Shown one piece after another: positions 51,650-60,505 of a DNA stretch of 62,378 nt (position 1 is its first letter; each line of letters begins with the position of its first letter). This stretch comes from Clostridiales bacterium (GTDB lineage: Bacteria > Bacillota > Clostridia > Oscillospirales > Oscillospiraceae). Under the pieces are notes generated by a model that was not told the origin of the DNA, made no database searches, and was given only the letters and a program-made list of their open reading frames with translations. Location: positions 1-62,378 of the forward strand of contig CABIYX010000021.1 in the NCBI GenBank assembly GCA_902363045.1, written 5' to 3'. The translations under genes were made by a program, and so were the position numbers.

Positions 51650-51925
51650 ATGATTTTGGAAGCTATGTATAACGGGGAGTTTTATCCCTGTGAAACTGTT
51701 GTTTCCACGTCCCCGGAATATCGCAAGGCGGTCCAAACCTGTGCGGCGTTGATGGAGCAGCTATCCCAGCGGCTCAGCAAAGAAGACTATGCTCTGGTGG
51801 AGGAACTCCGGGCGCAGAACGCTATCGCCCAGTGCGAGGAAAGTGAGAGTCATTTCAAGTATGGCTTTTCGGCGGGGCTGATCGTCCAGCAGGAAGCCCA
51901 TGAACAACTGCAAAACAAGAAATAA
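51650..51925 (+). CDS. DUF6809 family protein
   Basis: 91 aa from the ATG at 51650 behind GAGGGAGGG; the frame start at 51608 overlaps TnpV and is rejected. ILEAMYNGEFYPCETVVSTSPEYRKA at the N-terminus and KYGFSAGLIVQQEAHEQL at the C-terminus fit DUF6809, a small helical family of mobile elements. Function unknown. Confidence 0.82.
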   Translation: MILEAMYNGEFYPCETVVSTSPEYRKAVQTCAALMEQLSQRLSKEDYALVEELRAQNAIAQCEESESHFKYGFSAGLIVQQEAHEQLQNKK

Positions 51926-51937
51926 GCGATGGCCGAA

Positions 51938-51979
51938 AAAGCCCACGCAGCCGGAAAGAGAACCGGAGGCGTGGGCTTT
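51938..51979. terminator. Bidirectional terminator
   Basis: AAAGCCCACGC (51938-51948) / GCGTGGGCTTT (51969-51979) with an inner CCGG pair, between convergent DUF6809 and RhuM genes. Confidence 0.78.
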
Positions 51980-51991
51980 CTGTGTGTATAG

Positions 51992-53020
51992 TTATTCTGT
52001 CAGATCATCCGAAGTTTCTGCAACCAGCCGGTCAAAGTCGCTCTGATAGGTCCGATCTTGCAATACCCGGAACTTTTCAAACTCTTTCTCAGCAAAGGCT
52101 TTGGCGATGGCGGCGGTCACCTTGCCTTTATCATGCAGAATATCTTCCTCATTGAACTGTAAAAATGCGTCAAGCCGCTTGACCCAATCGGCCATATACA
52201 TGACATTTCCCCGGCGGGCCTGCCGTTCCGCATAGTCCAGGTACATGGTGACGATCTCGTTCAGGTTTCGCATTTCCGTTTCATTCAGATAGTTTTTGGC
52301 AACGGTGACATCCGATTTGCGGATGCGTCCTTTGGGGGCGTTTTTCCATGTGGTCAGCCCCATGTTGGGCTTGGTACTGTCGGCACGGCCATATACGATC
52401 TCGGCGGCGGTATGATGGGTGACCGCATAGTGGAGCTTGTTCTGCACCGTGGCGAAAAACTCCTTTGTGATGGGGCTTTCCACATCGTAGTCGGCGCTGC
52501 ACTGGGAATAGATGTCCGTGATTTTCTGGTAGAACCTTCTCTCGCTGGCCCGGATGTCCCGGATGCGCTCCAGTTGTTCCTCGAAATAATCCTTGCCGAA
52601 AAAGTTCTCCGGCTCCCGCAGCCGTGCGTCATCCATCACATAACCTTTGATGATGAACTCTTTCAACACCCGGTTCGTCCAAATGCGGAACATGGTCGCC
52701 TTTTTGGAGTTCACACGATACCCCACAGCGATAATGGCGTCCAGATTGTAATAGTTGGTCTGATACCGTTTCCCGTCCGCCGCAGTTGTTTCCATTTTGG
52801 AAACAACTGAATCCTCGCTCAGTTCGCCGGATTCAAAAATGTTTTTCAGATGCTTGGAAATGGCCGCTTTCTGTACCTCAAACAGCTCTGCCATTTTTGC
52901 CTGTGTCAGCCAGAGGTTTTCCTGAAAGAGCAGGATTTCCACCCGCACTTCTCCGTTTTCGGTCTTGTAAAAGAGGATTTCTCTGGTTTCATACGGGGTC
53001 AGTCCCTGTTCCTCGCTCAT
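51992..53020 (-). CDS. RhuM family protein
   Basis: 342 aa. YETREILFYKTENGEVRVEILLFQENLWLTQAKMAELFEVQKAAISKHLKNIF near the start is a helix-turn-helix-like region, and KRYQTNYYNLDAIIAVGYRVNSKKATMFRIWTNRVLKEFIIKGYVMDDARL is the RhuM hallmark. RhuM was named in Salmonella pathogenicity islands; the molecular role is unknown, with a nucleic-acid or Fic-linked role suggested. The ATG overlaps the DUF6076 stop (ATGA), so the two are coupled. Confidence 0.92.
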   Translation of the reverse strand: MSEEQGLTPYETREILFYKTENGEVRVEILLFQENLWLTQAKMAELFEVQKAAISKHLKNIFESGELSEDSVVSKMETTAADGKRYQTNYYNLDAIIAVGYRVNSKKATMFRIWTNRVLKEFIIKGYVMDDARLREPENFFGKDYFEEQLERIRDIRASERRFYQKITDIYSQCSADYDVESPITKEFFATVQNKLHYAVTHHTAAEIVYGRADSTKPNMGLTTWKNAPKGRIRKSDVTVAKNYLNETEMRNLNEIVTMYLDYAERQARRGNVMYMADWVKRLDAFLQFNEEDILHDKGKVTAAIAKAFAEKEFEKFRVLQDRTYQSDFDRLVAETSDDLTE

Positions 53021-53937
53021 TCTTCGTCACCTCCATCCGTCCGGTTCTTTCCCCGGCTCTTGTAGACATTATACTGGTTCTTGCACCGTGGGCTGCAAAA
53101 GGCGGCGTTGGACCTGCTGCCCAGGAACACCTTCTGGCAGTGCTTGCACAGGCGCAGGGGCTGCTCCCCGTCCACCAGCATGAAGCTGAACATCATCTGG
53201 ATACCCAGCAGCAGGGAGTGAAAATCCCAGTAAATGGTGGGCTTATCCAGCAGCTCAATGTGGTAGGTGGGGGCAATCCCGCCAAATGCGGCCATAGCCT
53301 TGCGGTGCAGCCCCCGTTCGTCCTCGCCCATGAAATCATAGTCATTGTAGTAGAAAAAGGCGGTGGTCAGCGTAAAGGCCCAGTCCTTGAACTGTTGAGC
53401 AACCCACTCGTAGGGTTCCGCATATTCCCGCTGGAAGCTCATGTTTTTCGCCATCGGCTCGTCCATGAAGGTCATGGTCAGAGCAATCATCGTCCGGTCA
53501 CCGGACACATTCCACGTGGATTCTATGCCTTTCTTCACCAAGTCCAGCTGGTCAAAAGGATAAAACAGGGACAGATATTTGTCTGTCGCCATGGATTCTT
53601 CCTTAATGAAGTGGTTTTTGGGCAGGTATACCGCCTCATAGTCCATAAAGGACGGCGTGGTGGGCAGGGCGGTCATCAGCCCCAGCAGGCCGTACCGGGT
53701 GATAAACTCCATTACAGCCTTTTCCACTTCTGCTTCCGGCTTGCGCCCCATCATCAGCATCCCCACATTCAGGGCATCCAGCACAATGTTGGGGACCTCT
53801 TTCAGAGGATTGTAGACATCCGGCTTTGCACTCTTGCCGGGGGTGATGTACCGCTTGCCATCTTCCGCTGTTTTCAGCTCGTAATGATCGTACCGCACCC
53901 AATGGGAACGGGACTGTTCAAATAAATTTTTCATCAT
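53017..53937 (-). CDS. DUF6076 family protein with C-terminal zinc finger
   Basis: 306 aa; ATG ATG behind GAAAGGGCG. Mostly helical (KEVPNIVLDALNVGMLMMGR, VEKAVMEFITRYGLLGLMTALPTT). The C-terminus carries a Cys4 motif CKHCQKVFLGSRSNAAFC, then SPRC, almost the same as that of the serine recombinase at 55271 (CQCCGEPFQSVRPNAKFC). Cotranscribed with RhuM. No function is known. Confidence 0.82.
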   Translation of the reverse strand: MMKNLFEQSRSHWVRYDHYELKTAEDGKRYITPGKSAKPDVYNPLKEVPNIVLDALNVGMLMMGRKPEAEVEKAVMEFITRYGLLGLMTALPTTPSFMDYEAVYLPKNHFIKEESMATDKYLSLFYPFDQLDLVKKGIESTWNVSGDRTMIALTMTFMDEPMAKNMSFQREYAEPYEWVAQQFKDWAFTLTTAFFYYNDYDFMGEDERGLHRKAMAAFGGIAPTYHIELLDKPTIYWDFHSLLLGIQMMFSFMLVDGEQPLRLCKHCQKVFLGSRSNAAFCSPRCKNQYNVYKSRGKNRTDGGDEE

Positions 53938-53968
53938 ACACGCCCTTTCTCCTTAATCGTCCCAATTA

Positions 53969-54805
53969 TCAGGGGCGGTTTTTCTTTTTTCTGCGCTTGG
54001 TCTTATTCTCCCGCCGGATCACGGCGTCCTTGCCTTGTTTTCTTGCAACTTTCGAGTATTCCTCCAAAAACTGGCGTTCCCGCAAGGTCAAGCTGCTACC
54101 ATGCTCCTGCTTGCCGCACAGATGGTCATACATCTGGCGCTGCAATTTTTTGTGGATGGTCTTTCGCAGCTTGCGGATGTTGCGGTCAGACTGCCCACGC
54201 ACAGCGGCAAGCCTGGTGGTGCTGTACAACCGCAAAGAGAGGAAATGCAAAACCTCCTTGTGTTCCTCGCTCAGTTCTTCCACCATGCGGGAAATAAAGG
54301 CGTCGGCAGTGAGGTTGTGCATCTCATAGGGGCAGTCAAACAGGATGTCCAGAAAGTTCCCGGCCATCAGCTGCCGGTATGTGGGGTTGTTCATCCAGCG
54401 GGGAATAAGCTTCGGTTCCGGCACCGCCTGATATTCCAGCGGCACATCCCCACGGAGGTTTTCGTGGTCCCGTTCCCGGCGCTCCCGGTTCCGGTCCATC
54501 TTGTTCCATTCCTCCACCACGGCCCGGAAATCCTTCTCCGTGCGTGCTGCTTCCTCCAGCCGCCGTATGGCCTCGGCCTGCATCTCCCGTTTGAGCCGTT
54601 TATCACTGACCGGGGCAGCTTCTTCCTCCTCGTCCTCCAGCTCTGCTTCATAGTCGATGGGATGCTCGTCCTGCTCCAGCTCACTTTCCAGCTCGGCCAG
54701 ACGTTCTTCCGCAAGCGCCTGTTCCAGCGTTTCTTCCGCCCCAGCGTCCCATCCGGTGAAGCCACCCTCGGTATCCAGAAGCTCGTCATCAGACAGATAC
54801 GCCAT
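53969..54805 (-). CDS. Sigma-70 region 4-like protein of mobile elements
   Basis: 278 aa from the ATG at 54805 behind AGAGGTGGGG; M1 at 54844 has no site. The N-terminal half is acidic (EEDEEEEAAP), the middle is charged, and residues about 195-245 read LSEEHKEVLHFLSLRLYSTTRLAAVRGQSDRNIRKLRKTIHKKL, a region-4-type helix-turn-helix. The C-terminal tail is Lys-rich (KTKRRKKKNR). It lacks an obvious region 2, so it may be a regulator rather than a true sigma factor. It is divergent from TnpW and the recombinase. Confidence 0.65.
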   Translation of the reverse strand: MAYLSDDELLDTEGGFTGWDAGAEETLEQALAEERLAELESELEQDEHPIDYEAELEDEEEEAAPVSDKRLKREMQAEAIRRLEEAARTEKDFRAVVEEWNKMDRNRERRERDHENLRGDVPLEYQAVPEPKLIPRWMNNPTYRQLMAGNFLDILFDCPYEMHNLTADAFISRMVEELSEEHKEVLHFLSLRLYSTTRLAAVRGQSDRNIRKLRKTIHKKLQRQMYDHLCGKQEHGSSLTLRERQFLEEYSKVARKQGKDAVIRRENKTKRRKKKNRP

Positions 54806-55065
54806 GACCCCACCTCTTTTCAAAAAAATTTTGCGATTTTTCAAAAATGGTTCCGTTTTGCACCCCGGATTTCTCCTATTAGTGAAATAGTAATCTAAAA
54901 ATAAGTTACTTGGGTTACATCGGCTCGTTCACGCAGGAGAAAGGGGGCTTTCGCCATGTTCAGGCTTGACACAAAAAAGAAGTAACACAATCACAGGTTA
55001 CAAACATCGGAACTATAACAACAGTATACACCGGATGCGCTGAAAGCGCAAGAAAGAGAGGTTCT

Positions 55066-55269
55066 ATGGCAGATAAAAACGCCGTGTTTCTGACTCGGCA
55101 CATTGGCAAGACCACCTATAAAGTTCGTGTCTACCTCAGCCAAACCGCCGAGGAAACGATGGAAGATAAAATTCTGCGGCTGATCCGCAATGACGGGCTG
55201 GCAAACCAGCCGGAATGTGGTATAATGGAACTGCCACAAATGAGCCGTCCGTCTGAAAGGAGCGCCTGA
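55066..55269 (+). CDS. tnpW: TnpW family transposon protein
   Basis: 67 aa; ATG behind AAAGAGAGG. VFLTRHIGKTTYKVRVYLSQTAEETMEDKILRLIRND is the TnpW signature. It lies 1 nt ahead of the serine recombinase, which carries its ribosome site inside the tnpW 3' end. Confidence 0.92.
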   Translation: MADKNAVFLTRHIGKTTYKVRVYLSQTAEETMEDKILRLIRNDGLANQPECGIMELPQMSRPSERSA

Positions 55270-55270
55270 T

Positions 55271-57190
55271 ATGGCAAACAGACAGACGGAAGAAAAAATC
55301 ACTGCGCTCTATGAGCGCCTGTCCCGTGACGATGACCTCACGGGTGACTCGAACTCCATTCTGAACCAGAAACGTTATCTCGAAAGCTATGCAGCACAGC
55401 GGGGCTACACCAATATCGTCCACTACACAGACGATGGGTGGTCCGGCGGCAACTTTGACCGTCCTGCATGGAAGCGCCTTGTGGCGGACATCGAGGCGGG
55501 AAAGGTGGCCCATCTGCTGTGTAAGGACCTAAGTCGGATCGGCAGAAACTACCTGCAAACCGGCTTTTACACCGAGGTAATGTTCCGGCAGAATGGGGTT
55601 CATTTTGTTGCTGTCGCCAATAACATTGACAGCGAGGAACAGGACAGCGGCGAGTTTGCGCCCTTTCTCAATATCATGAACGAATGGTATCTGCGTGACC
55701 AGTCCAAAAAGGTTTCGGCAGCATACCGTGTCAAAGGCAAGGCGGGCAAGCCCACCACCAACAACGCCATCTATGGCTATAAAAAAGACCCGGAGGACAA
55801 GGACCACTGGCTGGTGGACGAGGAAGCCGCCGCTGTGGTGCGGAGAATCTTCCTGCTTGCGGTGGAGGGGCACGGCCCCCATGAGATTGCCAAGATACTC
55901 ACACAGGAAAAGGTGGAGTGCCCCGCCTATTATCTGGCACGCAACGGCAGGGGCTGCCGGAAAAACACCGTGGACACCAGCCGCCCCTATGACTGGTACG
56001 GCTTCACGGTCAGCGCCATGCTGACCAAGCCGGAGTATATGGGGCACACCGTGAATTTCCGTTCTTCCAAGAAGTCCTACCGGGATAAGCGGGTAAAAAA
56101 TGACCCGTCCGACTGGCTGATCTTTGAGAACACCCACGAGGCCATTGTTGACCCGGAAACCTGGCAGCTGGCCCAGCAAGTGAAACGGACGGTGCGCCGG
56201 ACAGATACCACCGGCGTCGCCAATCCCCTGACCGGCCTTGTGTTCTGTGCCGACTGTAGATCAAAGATGTATAACCACCGGGGCAAGCGCAAAAAGGCCG
56301 GACGAGAATATTCCGTGGATTTTTACAGCTGCTCCACCTACACCCTGACCTTTGAGCGAGAAACGCAGATGTGTTCTTCTCACACGGTCAGCACCAAGGC
56401 CCTGAATGCTCTGATTCTGGAAACCATCCGCACTACCGCCAGCTATGCCATCCAGAACAAGGAAGAGTTTATTCAGAAAGTTCGCAGCATTTCACAGGTT
56501 CGCCAGCAGGAAGCGGCCAAGGAGCTGAAACGCAAGGTCGCCAAAGAGCGCAAACGCAGCGCCGAGCTGGATGTGCTGATTAAAAAGCTGTACGAAACCT
56601 ATGCCATGGGCAAACTGGAAGAAAAACGGTTCGAGCTGCTGTGTGCCGAATATGAAAAGGAACAGGCCGAACTGGAACAGATGCTTGTCTCCGAGCAGGC
56701 GCAGCTGGACCAATTTCATGAGGACACGGACCGTGCCAGCCACTTTCTGGCGCTGGCACAGAAATATACGGATTTCACCGAGCTGACCGCACCCATGATC
56801 CATGAATTTGTGGAGAAAATTCTGGTCCATGCCCCAGACAGAAGCACCGGGGAACGGGTTCAGGAAATCGAGATTTACCTGAACTTTATCGGGAAATTTG
56901 AAGTGCCCATGCCTGAACCCACCGAGGAAGAACTGGCTGCGGAGGAAAAGCGCCGCCAGAAGCGCATCCGTGACCATGAAAAATATCTGCGCCAGAAGGA
57001 GCGCAAACAGAAGATTGCCGAGGGGCTGATTGTTCCAGGTGAACCGTACCAGCTGGTATGCCAGTGCTGCGGAGAGCCGTTCCAGTCTGTCCGCCCCAAC
57101 GCTAAATTCTGCAAATCCGCCTGCCGGGAGAAGTTCTACCGGCATGAAAAGCGGAAAGCCAAAGAAACGGAAACATCACAAACTGCATAA
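55271..57190 (+). CDS. Large serine recombinase, TnpX/TndX type
   Basis: 639 aa. Catalytic S18 in LYERLSRDDD, HLLCKDLSRIGRNYLQTGFYTEV near 85; recombinase domain (NNAIYGYKKDPED near 165); zinc ribbon FCADCRSKMYNHRGK near 320; coiled coil about 405-500; the C-terminal motif CQCCGEPFQSVRPNAKFCKSACR near 597. The build matches TnpX of Tn4451 and TndX of Tn5397, which move their element by circular excision and insertion at a GA core. The att sites of this one were not found in the window. Confidence 0.95.
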   Translation: MANRQTEEKITALYERLSRDDDLTGDSNSILNQKRYLESYAAQRGYTNIVHYTDDGWSGGNFDRPAWKRLVADIEAGKVAHLLCKDLSRIGRNYLQTGFYTEVMFRQNGVHFVAVANNIDSEEQDSGEFAPFLNIMNEWYLRDQSKKVSAAYRVKGKAGKPTTNNAIYGYKKDPEDKDHWLVDEEAAAVVRRIFLLAVEGHGPHEIAKILTQEKVECPAYYLARNGRGCRKNTVDTSRPYDWYGFTVSAMLTKPEYMGHTVNFRSSKKSYRDKRVKNDPSDWLIFENTHEAIVDPETWQLAQQVKRTVRRTDTTGVANPLTGLVFCADCRSKMYNHRGKRKKAGREYSVDFYSCSTYTLTFERETQMCSSHTVSTKALNALILETIRTTASYAIQNKEEFIQKVRSISQVRQQEAAKELKRKVAKERKRSAELDVLIKKLYETYAMGKLEEKRFELLCAEYEKEQAELEQMLVSEQAQLDQFHEDTDRASHFLALAQKYTDFTELTAPMIHEFVEKILVHAPDRSTGERVQEIEIYLNFIGKFEVPMPEPTEEELAAEEKRRQKRIRDHEKYLRQKERKQKIAEGLIVPGEPYQLVCQCCGEPFQSVRPNAKFCKSACREKFYRHEKRKAKETETSQTA

Positions 57191-57195
57191 AGACT

Positions 57196-57233
57196 GCGGC
57201 CTGCCCCAACAAACTGGGCAGGCCGCTTTTTTT
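57196..57233 (+). terminator. Intrinsic terminator after the recombinase
   Basis: GCGGCCTGCCC (57196-57206) / GGGCAGGCCGC (57216-57226), then T7. Confidence 0.92.
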
Positions 57234-57257
57234 ATACCCCGAAACGGAGGGATTTTT

Positions 57258-57878
57258 ATGACACTCTTTGAACTGGCAAAACAGAATATTTGTGTGCCGG
57301 ATGCGGCGGAATACTATGGGCTGCAAGTCAACCGAAACGTGATGTGCAGCTGTCCGTTCCATGAGGACCGGCACCCCAGCATGAAGCTGAACGAACGGTA
57401 TTTTTACTGCTTCGGCTGCGGGGCCACCGGCGATGTGATCGACCTTGTGGCGAGATTATTTGACCTGAGCAGCTATGAGGCGGCGCAGAAACTGGCACAG
57501 GATTTCGGGATTGACCCGGACAAGCCCCCGGCGGCAATCGCCTTACCAAAACCGGAGCGTCCTCTGCTGAAAGCATACCGGCAGGAAGAAGTGCGCTGTC
57601 TGCGGGTGCTGTGTGATTATCTGCATCTTCTGGAAGGTTGGAAACAGAACTATGCCCCAGCCAATCCAGATGACAGTTTAGATGACCGGTTTGTGGAAGC
57701 CTGCCAGATGCTGGACTATGTGGAGTATCTGGCGGATTTGCTCATTGCCGCCGAGCTGGAACAGCGGGTAAAAATCGTAGAAATGCTGAACAAGGATGGC
57801 CTGATTGCCGGTTTGGAGGAACGGCTGGACAGGCTGAACAAGGAGGACGATGCCCATGAAAAACAAAGCGCAGCTTGA
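57258..57878 (+). CDS. CHC2 zinc-finger primase-like protein
   Basis: 206 aa from the ATG at 57258 behind GGAGGG. CHC2 zinc finger: CSCPFHEDRHPSMKLNERYFYCFGCGATGDVIDLVARLF near 31, with the Cys-His-Cys2 spacing of DnaG. No TOPRIM domain follows; the rest is helical. In mobilizable elements this pairs with a separate P4-type primase/helicase, which here is broken. Its end overlaps that gene by about 25 nt. Confidence 0.88.
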   Translation: MTLFELAKQNICVPDAAEYYGLQVNRNVMCSCPFHEDRHPSMKLNERYFYCFGCGATGDVIDLVARLFDLSSYEAAQKLAQDFGIDPDKPPAAIALPKPERPLLKAYRQEEVRCLRVLCDYLHLLEGWKQNYAPANPDDSLDDRFVEACQMLDYVEYLADLLIAAELEQRVKIVEMLNKDGLIAGLEERLDRLNKEDDAHEKQSAA

Positions 57879-59235
57879 CGGGATGCCCGTCTGGTTTGAT
57901 GGCAAAAGCATCAACGAAGCCCTGTTTTGTGAGGAGTTCTTGCAGACGCACAAGATCATCTTCACAAACGGGGCTTTTTTACGCCCGAAGGCCGTGTGAC
58001 CGATGAGCTGCCTTTGCGGGGAGAGATTTTTGAGGAGCTGAAATGCTGTGCGGTCAGCAACATTCCCCGCAAAATCAGCAACATTGTGGAGTTGATAAAG
58101 CTGGCGGCGCTGGTGGAGGATTTCCCCCGGAGCCGGACCGGATTCATCTTTCCAACGGGACACTTTTTCTAGATGGGACCTTTGCGAAGGGAAAGCCGAA
58201 AATCGTCCGCAACCGTTTCCCCGTGGCCTACAACCCCAACGCCCCGAAACCTGTTCTCTGGCTGCAATTTCTGGATGGTCTGCTCTACCCGGAGGATATT
58301 CCCACCTTGCAGGAATATATCGGCTACTGCCTGATCCCCAGCAATAAGGGACAGCGGATGATGGTGATTAAGGGCAGCGGAGGCGAAGGTAAGTCGCAGA
58401 TCGGCGCTGTGCTGGGAACTTTGTTCGGCTCCAACATGAAGGACGGCAGCATCGGGGAAATATCCGAGAACCGTTTTGCACGTGCCGATTTGGAACATAT
58501 CCTCCTGTGCGTGGATGACGATATGCGGATGGAGGCCCTTCGCCAGACCAACTATGTGAAATCCATCGTCACTGCCCAGGGCAAGATGGATTTGGAGCGC
58601 AAGGGCAAGCAGAGCTATCAGGGATGGATGTGCGCCCGGCTGCTGGCCTTCTCCAACGGAGATTTGCAGGCCCTGTTTGACCGGAGCGACGGATTTTACC
58701 GCCGCCAGCTGGTGCTGACCACGAAAGAAAAACCGGCTGGCCGTGTGGATGATCCTGACCTTGCCGAGAAGATGAAAGCCGAGGTGGAGGGCATTCTGCT
58801 GTGGGTTTTTGAGGGATTGCAGCGGCTGGCCGCCAACAACTTCAAATTTACCGAAAGTGACCGCACCAGAGAAAACCGGGAGGCAGTCAAACGGGAAAAT
58901 AACAATGTCTATGATTTTCTGGATTCTGACGGATATGTTCGCCTGAAAGCCGATATGTCCGCCAGTTCCAAAGAGCTCTGTATGAGGCGTACCAGATTTA
59001 CTGCACCGAAAATAATCTGCCTACCCTGAAACCCCGCAGCTTCAGCGAAGCCCTGATTGCCTGCCAGAGCCGCTACAATCTGGAATACTGCAACAATGTG
59101 ACCAACGCCGCCGGACGGCGGGTGCGTGGCTTTCTGGGGATTGAGGTATTGGTGAGAAATCATATATCAGTGTTTTCCGGTGATTCGATGCGTACGTACG
59201 TACCGGAAGATGTGCCGGAGGAATGGCGGCGCTAA
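57850..59235 (+). pseudogene. P4-type primase/helicase, broken by three frameshifts
   Basis: The first reading frame from the ATG at 57850 stops at 57999, where a T run (six T where seven are needed) shifts the frame. A second shift is at a C run near 58127 (five C, six needed), after which the main helicase part reads on (GSGGEGKSQ Walker A near 58374). A third shift at about 58976 gives a stop at 59029, but the +1 frame (YEAYQIYCTENN and on to a stop at 59235) continues the protein. About 460 aa if restored. Primase/helicases of this family replicate or unwind the element. Confidence 0.82.
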
Positions 59236-59367
59236 TACTGGGGCCCCCAGCGGAACCCTGTAAAGCGGTTCCGTTGGGGAAAGGACGAGCAGCGGAACGA
59301 GTGAGCTTTCGGCTTTAGCCGGAAGCGAAGGATGTGGAGCTTGTGAGGACGCTGTACGTACGTACGC
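59190..59367. repeat. Two inverted copies of a GCGTACGTACGTAC 14-mer
   Basis: GCGTACGTACGTAC at 59190-59203 (inside the end of the primase pseudogene) and its complement at 59354-59367. Each contains a self-complementary CGTACGTACG core. They flank a hairpin at 59245-59279. Confidence 0.6.
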
Positions 59368-59736
59368 TTTGATTGACCCTTGTTCTCCCTTTTATAGCAA
59401 TTCAGCGGTTGTATCTCAAAAATCACTGGAAAATCGGAGGCGCAAATCAAGGTAAGTGAGAATCGAAAAGTATTTGACGGTTGGAAGAAATTATTTTGCG
59501 AAACCGTGCTTCTCGCTCCGGTGAACCGGGTGCATGGAATCATGGGAAAATGCACGGCTTCAAGCCAAATCACACGGAACGGTAAAGTCGGAAGGTGTGG
59601 CCTATGGACAGGACATCGCACCGGCAATTCTGAACGGATTTGGTGACAAGGGAATTTTTCACCACACAGCGAAGCGGTTATGCCAGAGGGCGTGCCAGCT
59701 TCGCTTTTTTATCAAGTAAATTTAGGAGGATTTTTG
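59236..59736 (+). other. Non-coding stretch between primase and small-protein genes
   Basis: Contains a 13-bp hairpin (CCCCAGCGGAACC 59245-59257 with 59267-59279), the second CGTA array, and a terminator-like stem AGCGAAGC (59668-59675) / GCTTCGCT (59698-59705) with a T run. No gene is supported. It may hold replication or copy-control signals. Confidence 0.45.
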
Positions 59737-59949
59737 ATGATGACGGTACGCAACGAAATCAAGGCACAAATCATCCGGGCGGGATATACCATGCAGGAGC
59801 TGGTTGACCGGCTCCATGAGGAATACGGCTGGTCGGACAGCGTTTCCAACCTGTCCGCCAAGCTCCAGCGGGAATCTATTCGTTACAAGGAGGTCGTGGA
59901 GCTGGCTGATGTGCTGGGCTATGACCTGATCTGGCAGAAACGGAGGTAA
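59737..59949 (+). CDS. Small regulator-like protein of mobile elements
   Basis: 70 aa from the ATG ATG at 59737 behind AGGAGGA. TVRNEIKAQIIRAGYTMQELVDRLHEEYGW, then SVSNLSAKLQRESIRYKEVVELADVLGYDLIWQKRR, reads like a compact helix-turn-helix (DUF6471-like). Often annotated as a hypothetical protein in clostridial mobile elements. It starts a three-gene run toward the relaxase. Low certainty on family. Confidence 0.7.
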   Translation: MMTVRNEIKAQIIRAGYTMQELVDRLHEEYGWSDSVSNLSAKLQRESIRYKEVVELADVLGYDLIWQKRR

Positions 59950-59953
59950 ATCT

Positions 59954-60160
59954 ATGACAAGTGAAGAAAAGAAACTGTTGCAGGCAAAGCACCGCTTGGA
60001 GGAAGCCCAGGCACGGGACCGGGTGAAGGAGCGAAAAGCCCGGACAAGGCGGCTCATTCAGGAGGGCGCTGTACTGGAAAAAGTGCTGCCGGAAGTACAG
60101 GCGGTAGGACTTGATAATCTGGAAGAATATCTGCGGCGAAAGCTGGCAGGGCACGATTGA
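59954..60160 (+). CDS. DUF3847 family protein
   Basis: 68 aa. EKKLLQAKHRLEEAQARDRVKERKARTRRLIQEGAVLEKVLP, a basic amphipathic helix typical of DUF3847, which occurs next to relaxase genes. It may help relaxosome assembly at oriT (inferred). Ends 55 nt before the oriT core. Confidence 0.88.
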   Translation: MTSEEKKLLQAKHRLEEAQARDRVKERKARTRRLIQEGAVLEKVLPEVQAVGLDNLEEYLRRKLAGHD

Positions 60161-60168
60161 AAACGGCT

Positions 60169-60206
60169 GGGAGGTCTCCGGGAAACCGGGGGCCTTCCTC
60201 TTTTTT
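60169..60206 (+). terminator. Terminator after the DUF3847 gene
   Basis: GGGAGGTCTCC (60169-60179) pairs in 11 of 11 positions (three G-U) with GGGGGCCTTCC (60188-60198), then TCTTTTTT. It sits directly beside oriT. Confidence 0.7.
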
Positions 60207-60213
60207 ATCCCGA

Positions 60214-60251
60214 AGGGCGCACTTACTCACCACCTGCTAAAGCAGGCGGTG
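60214..60251 (-). other. oriT: Origin of transfer, RSF1010/MOBQ type
   Basis: The minus strand of 60214-60225 reads TAAGTGCGCCCT, the nick-core of RSF1010-family oriT sites (known to be cut between G and C in this sequence). Directly 5' of it is an inverted repeat, CACCACCTGC (60228-60237) / GCAGGCGGTG (60242-60251), matching in 9 of 10 pairs, in the position where RSF1010 carries its relaxase-binding repeat. The MOBQ relaxase gene lies 350 nt away. Confidence 0.88.
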
Positions 60252-60505
60252 GTAGCCCTCCCGTTGGTCGGGCACGTGCGCTCTCCGAGGGGGATTGCGA
60301 CTCCTGCAGGAGCCGCTGGACAAGGCTGCATTTCTGCCAAACTGCCAGCCTTGCCCATGCAGTCGGCGCAGGGGTTTCCGTTTTGGAAGCCCCTGTTCAT
60401 GGGGTGGTATATTGCCACCCCATCCCGCCGCCTGCCTGCGTCAACCTGCCACCGGCAGCTTGACACAGATACAGGGGTGGAACGAATCGTTCCGCCCCTG
60501 CTGGT

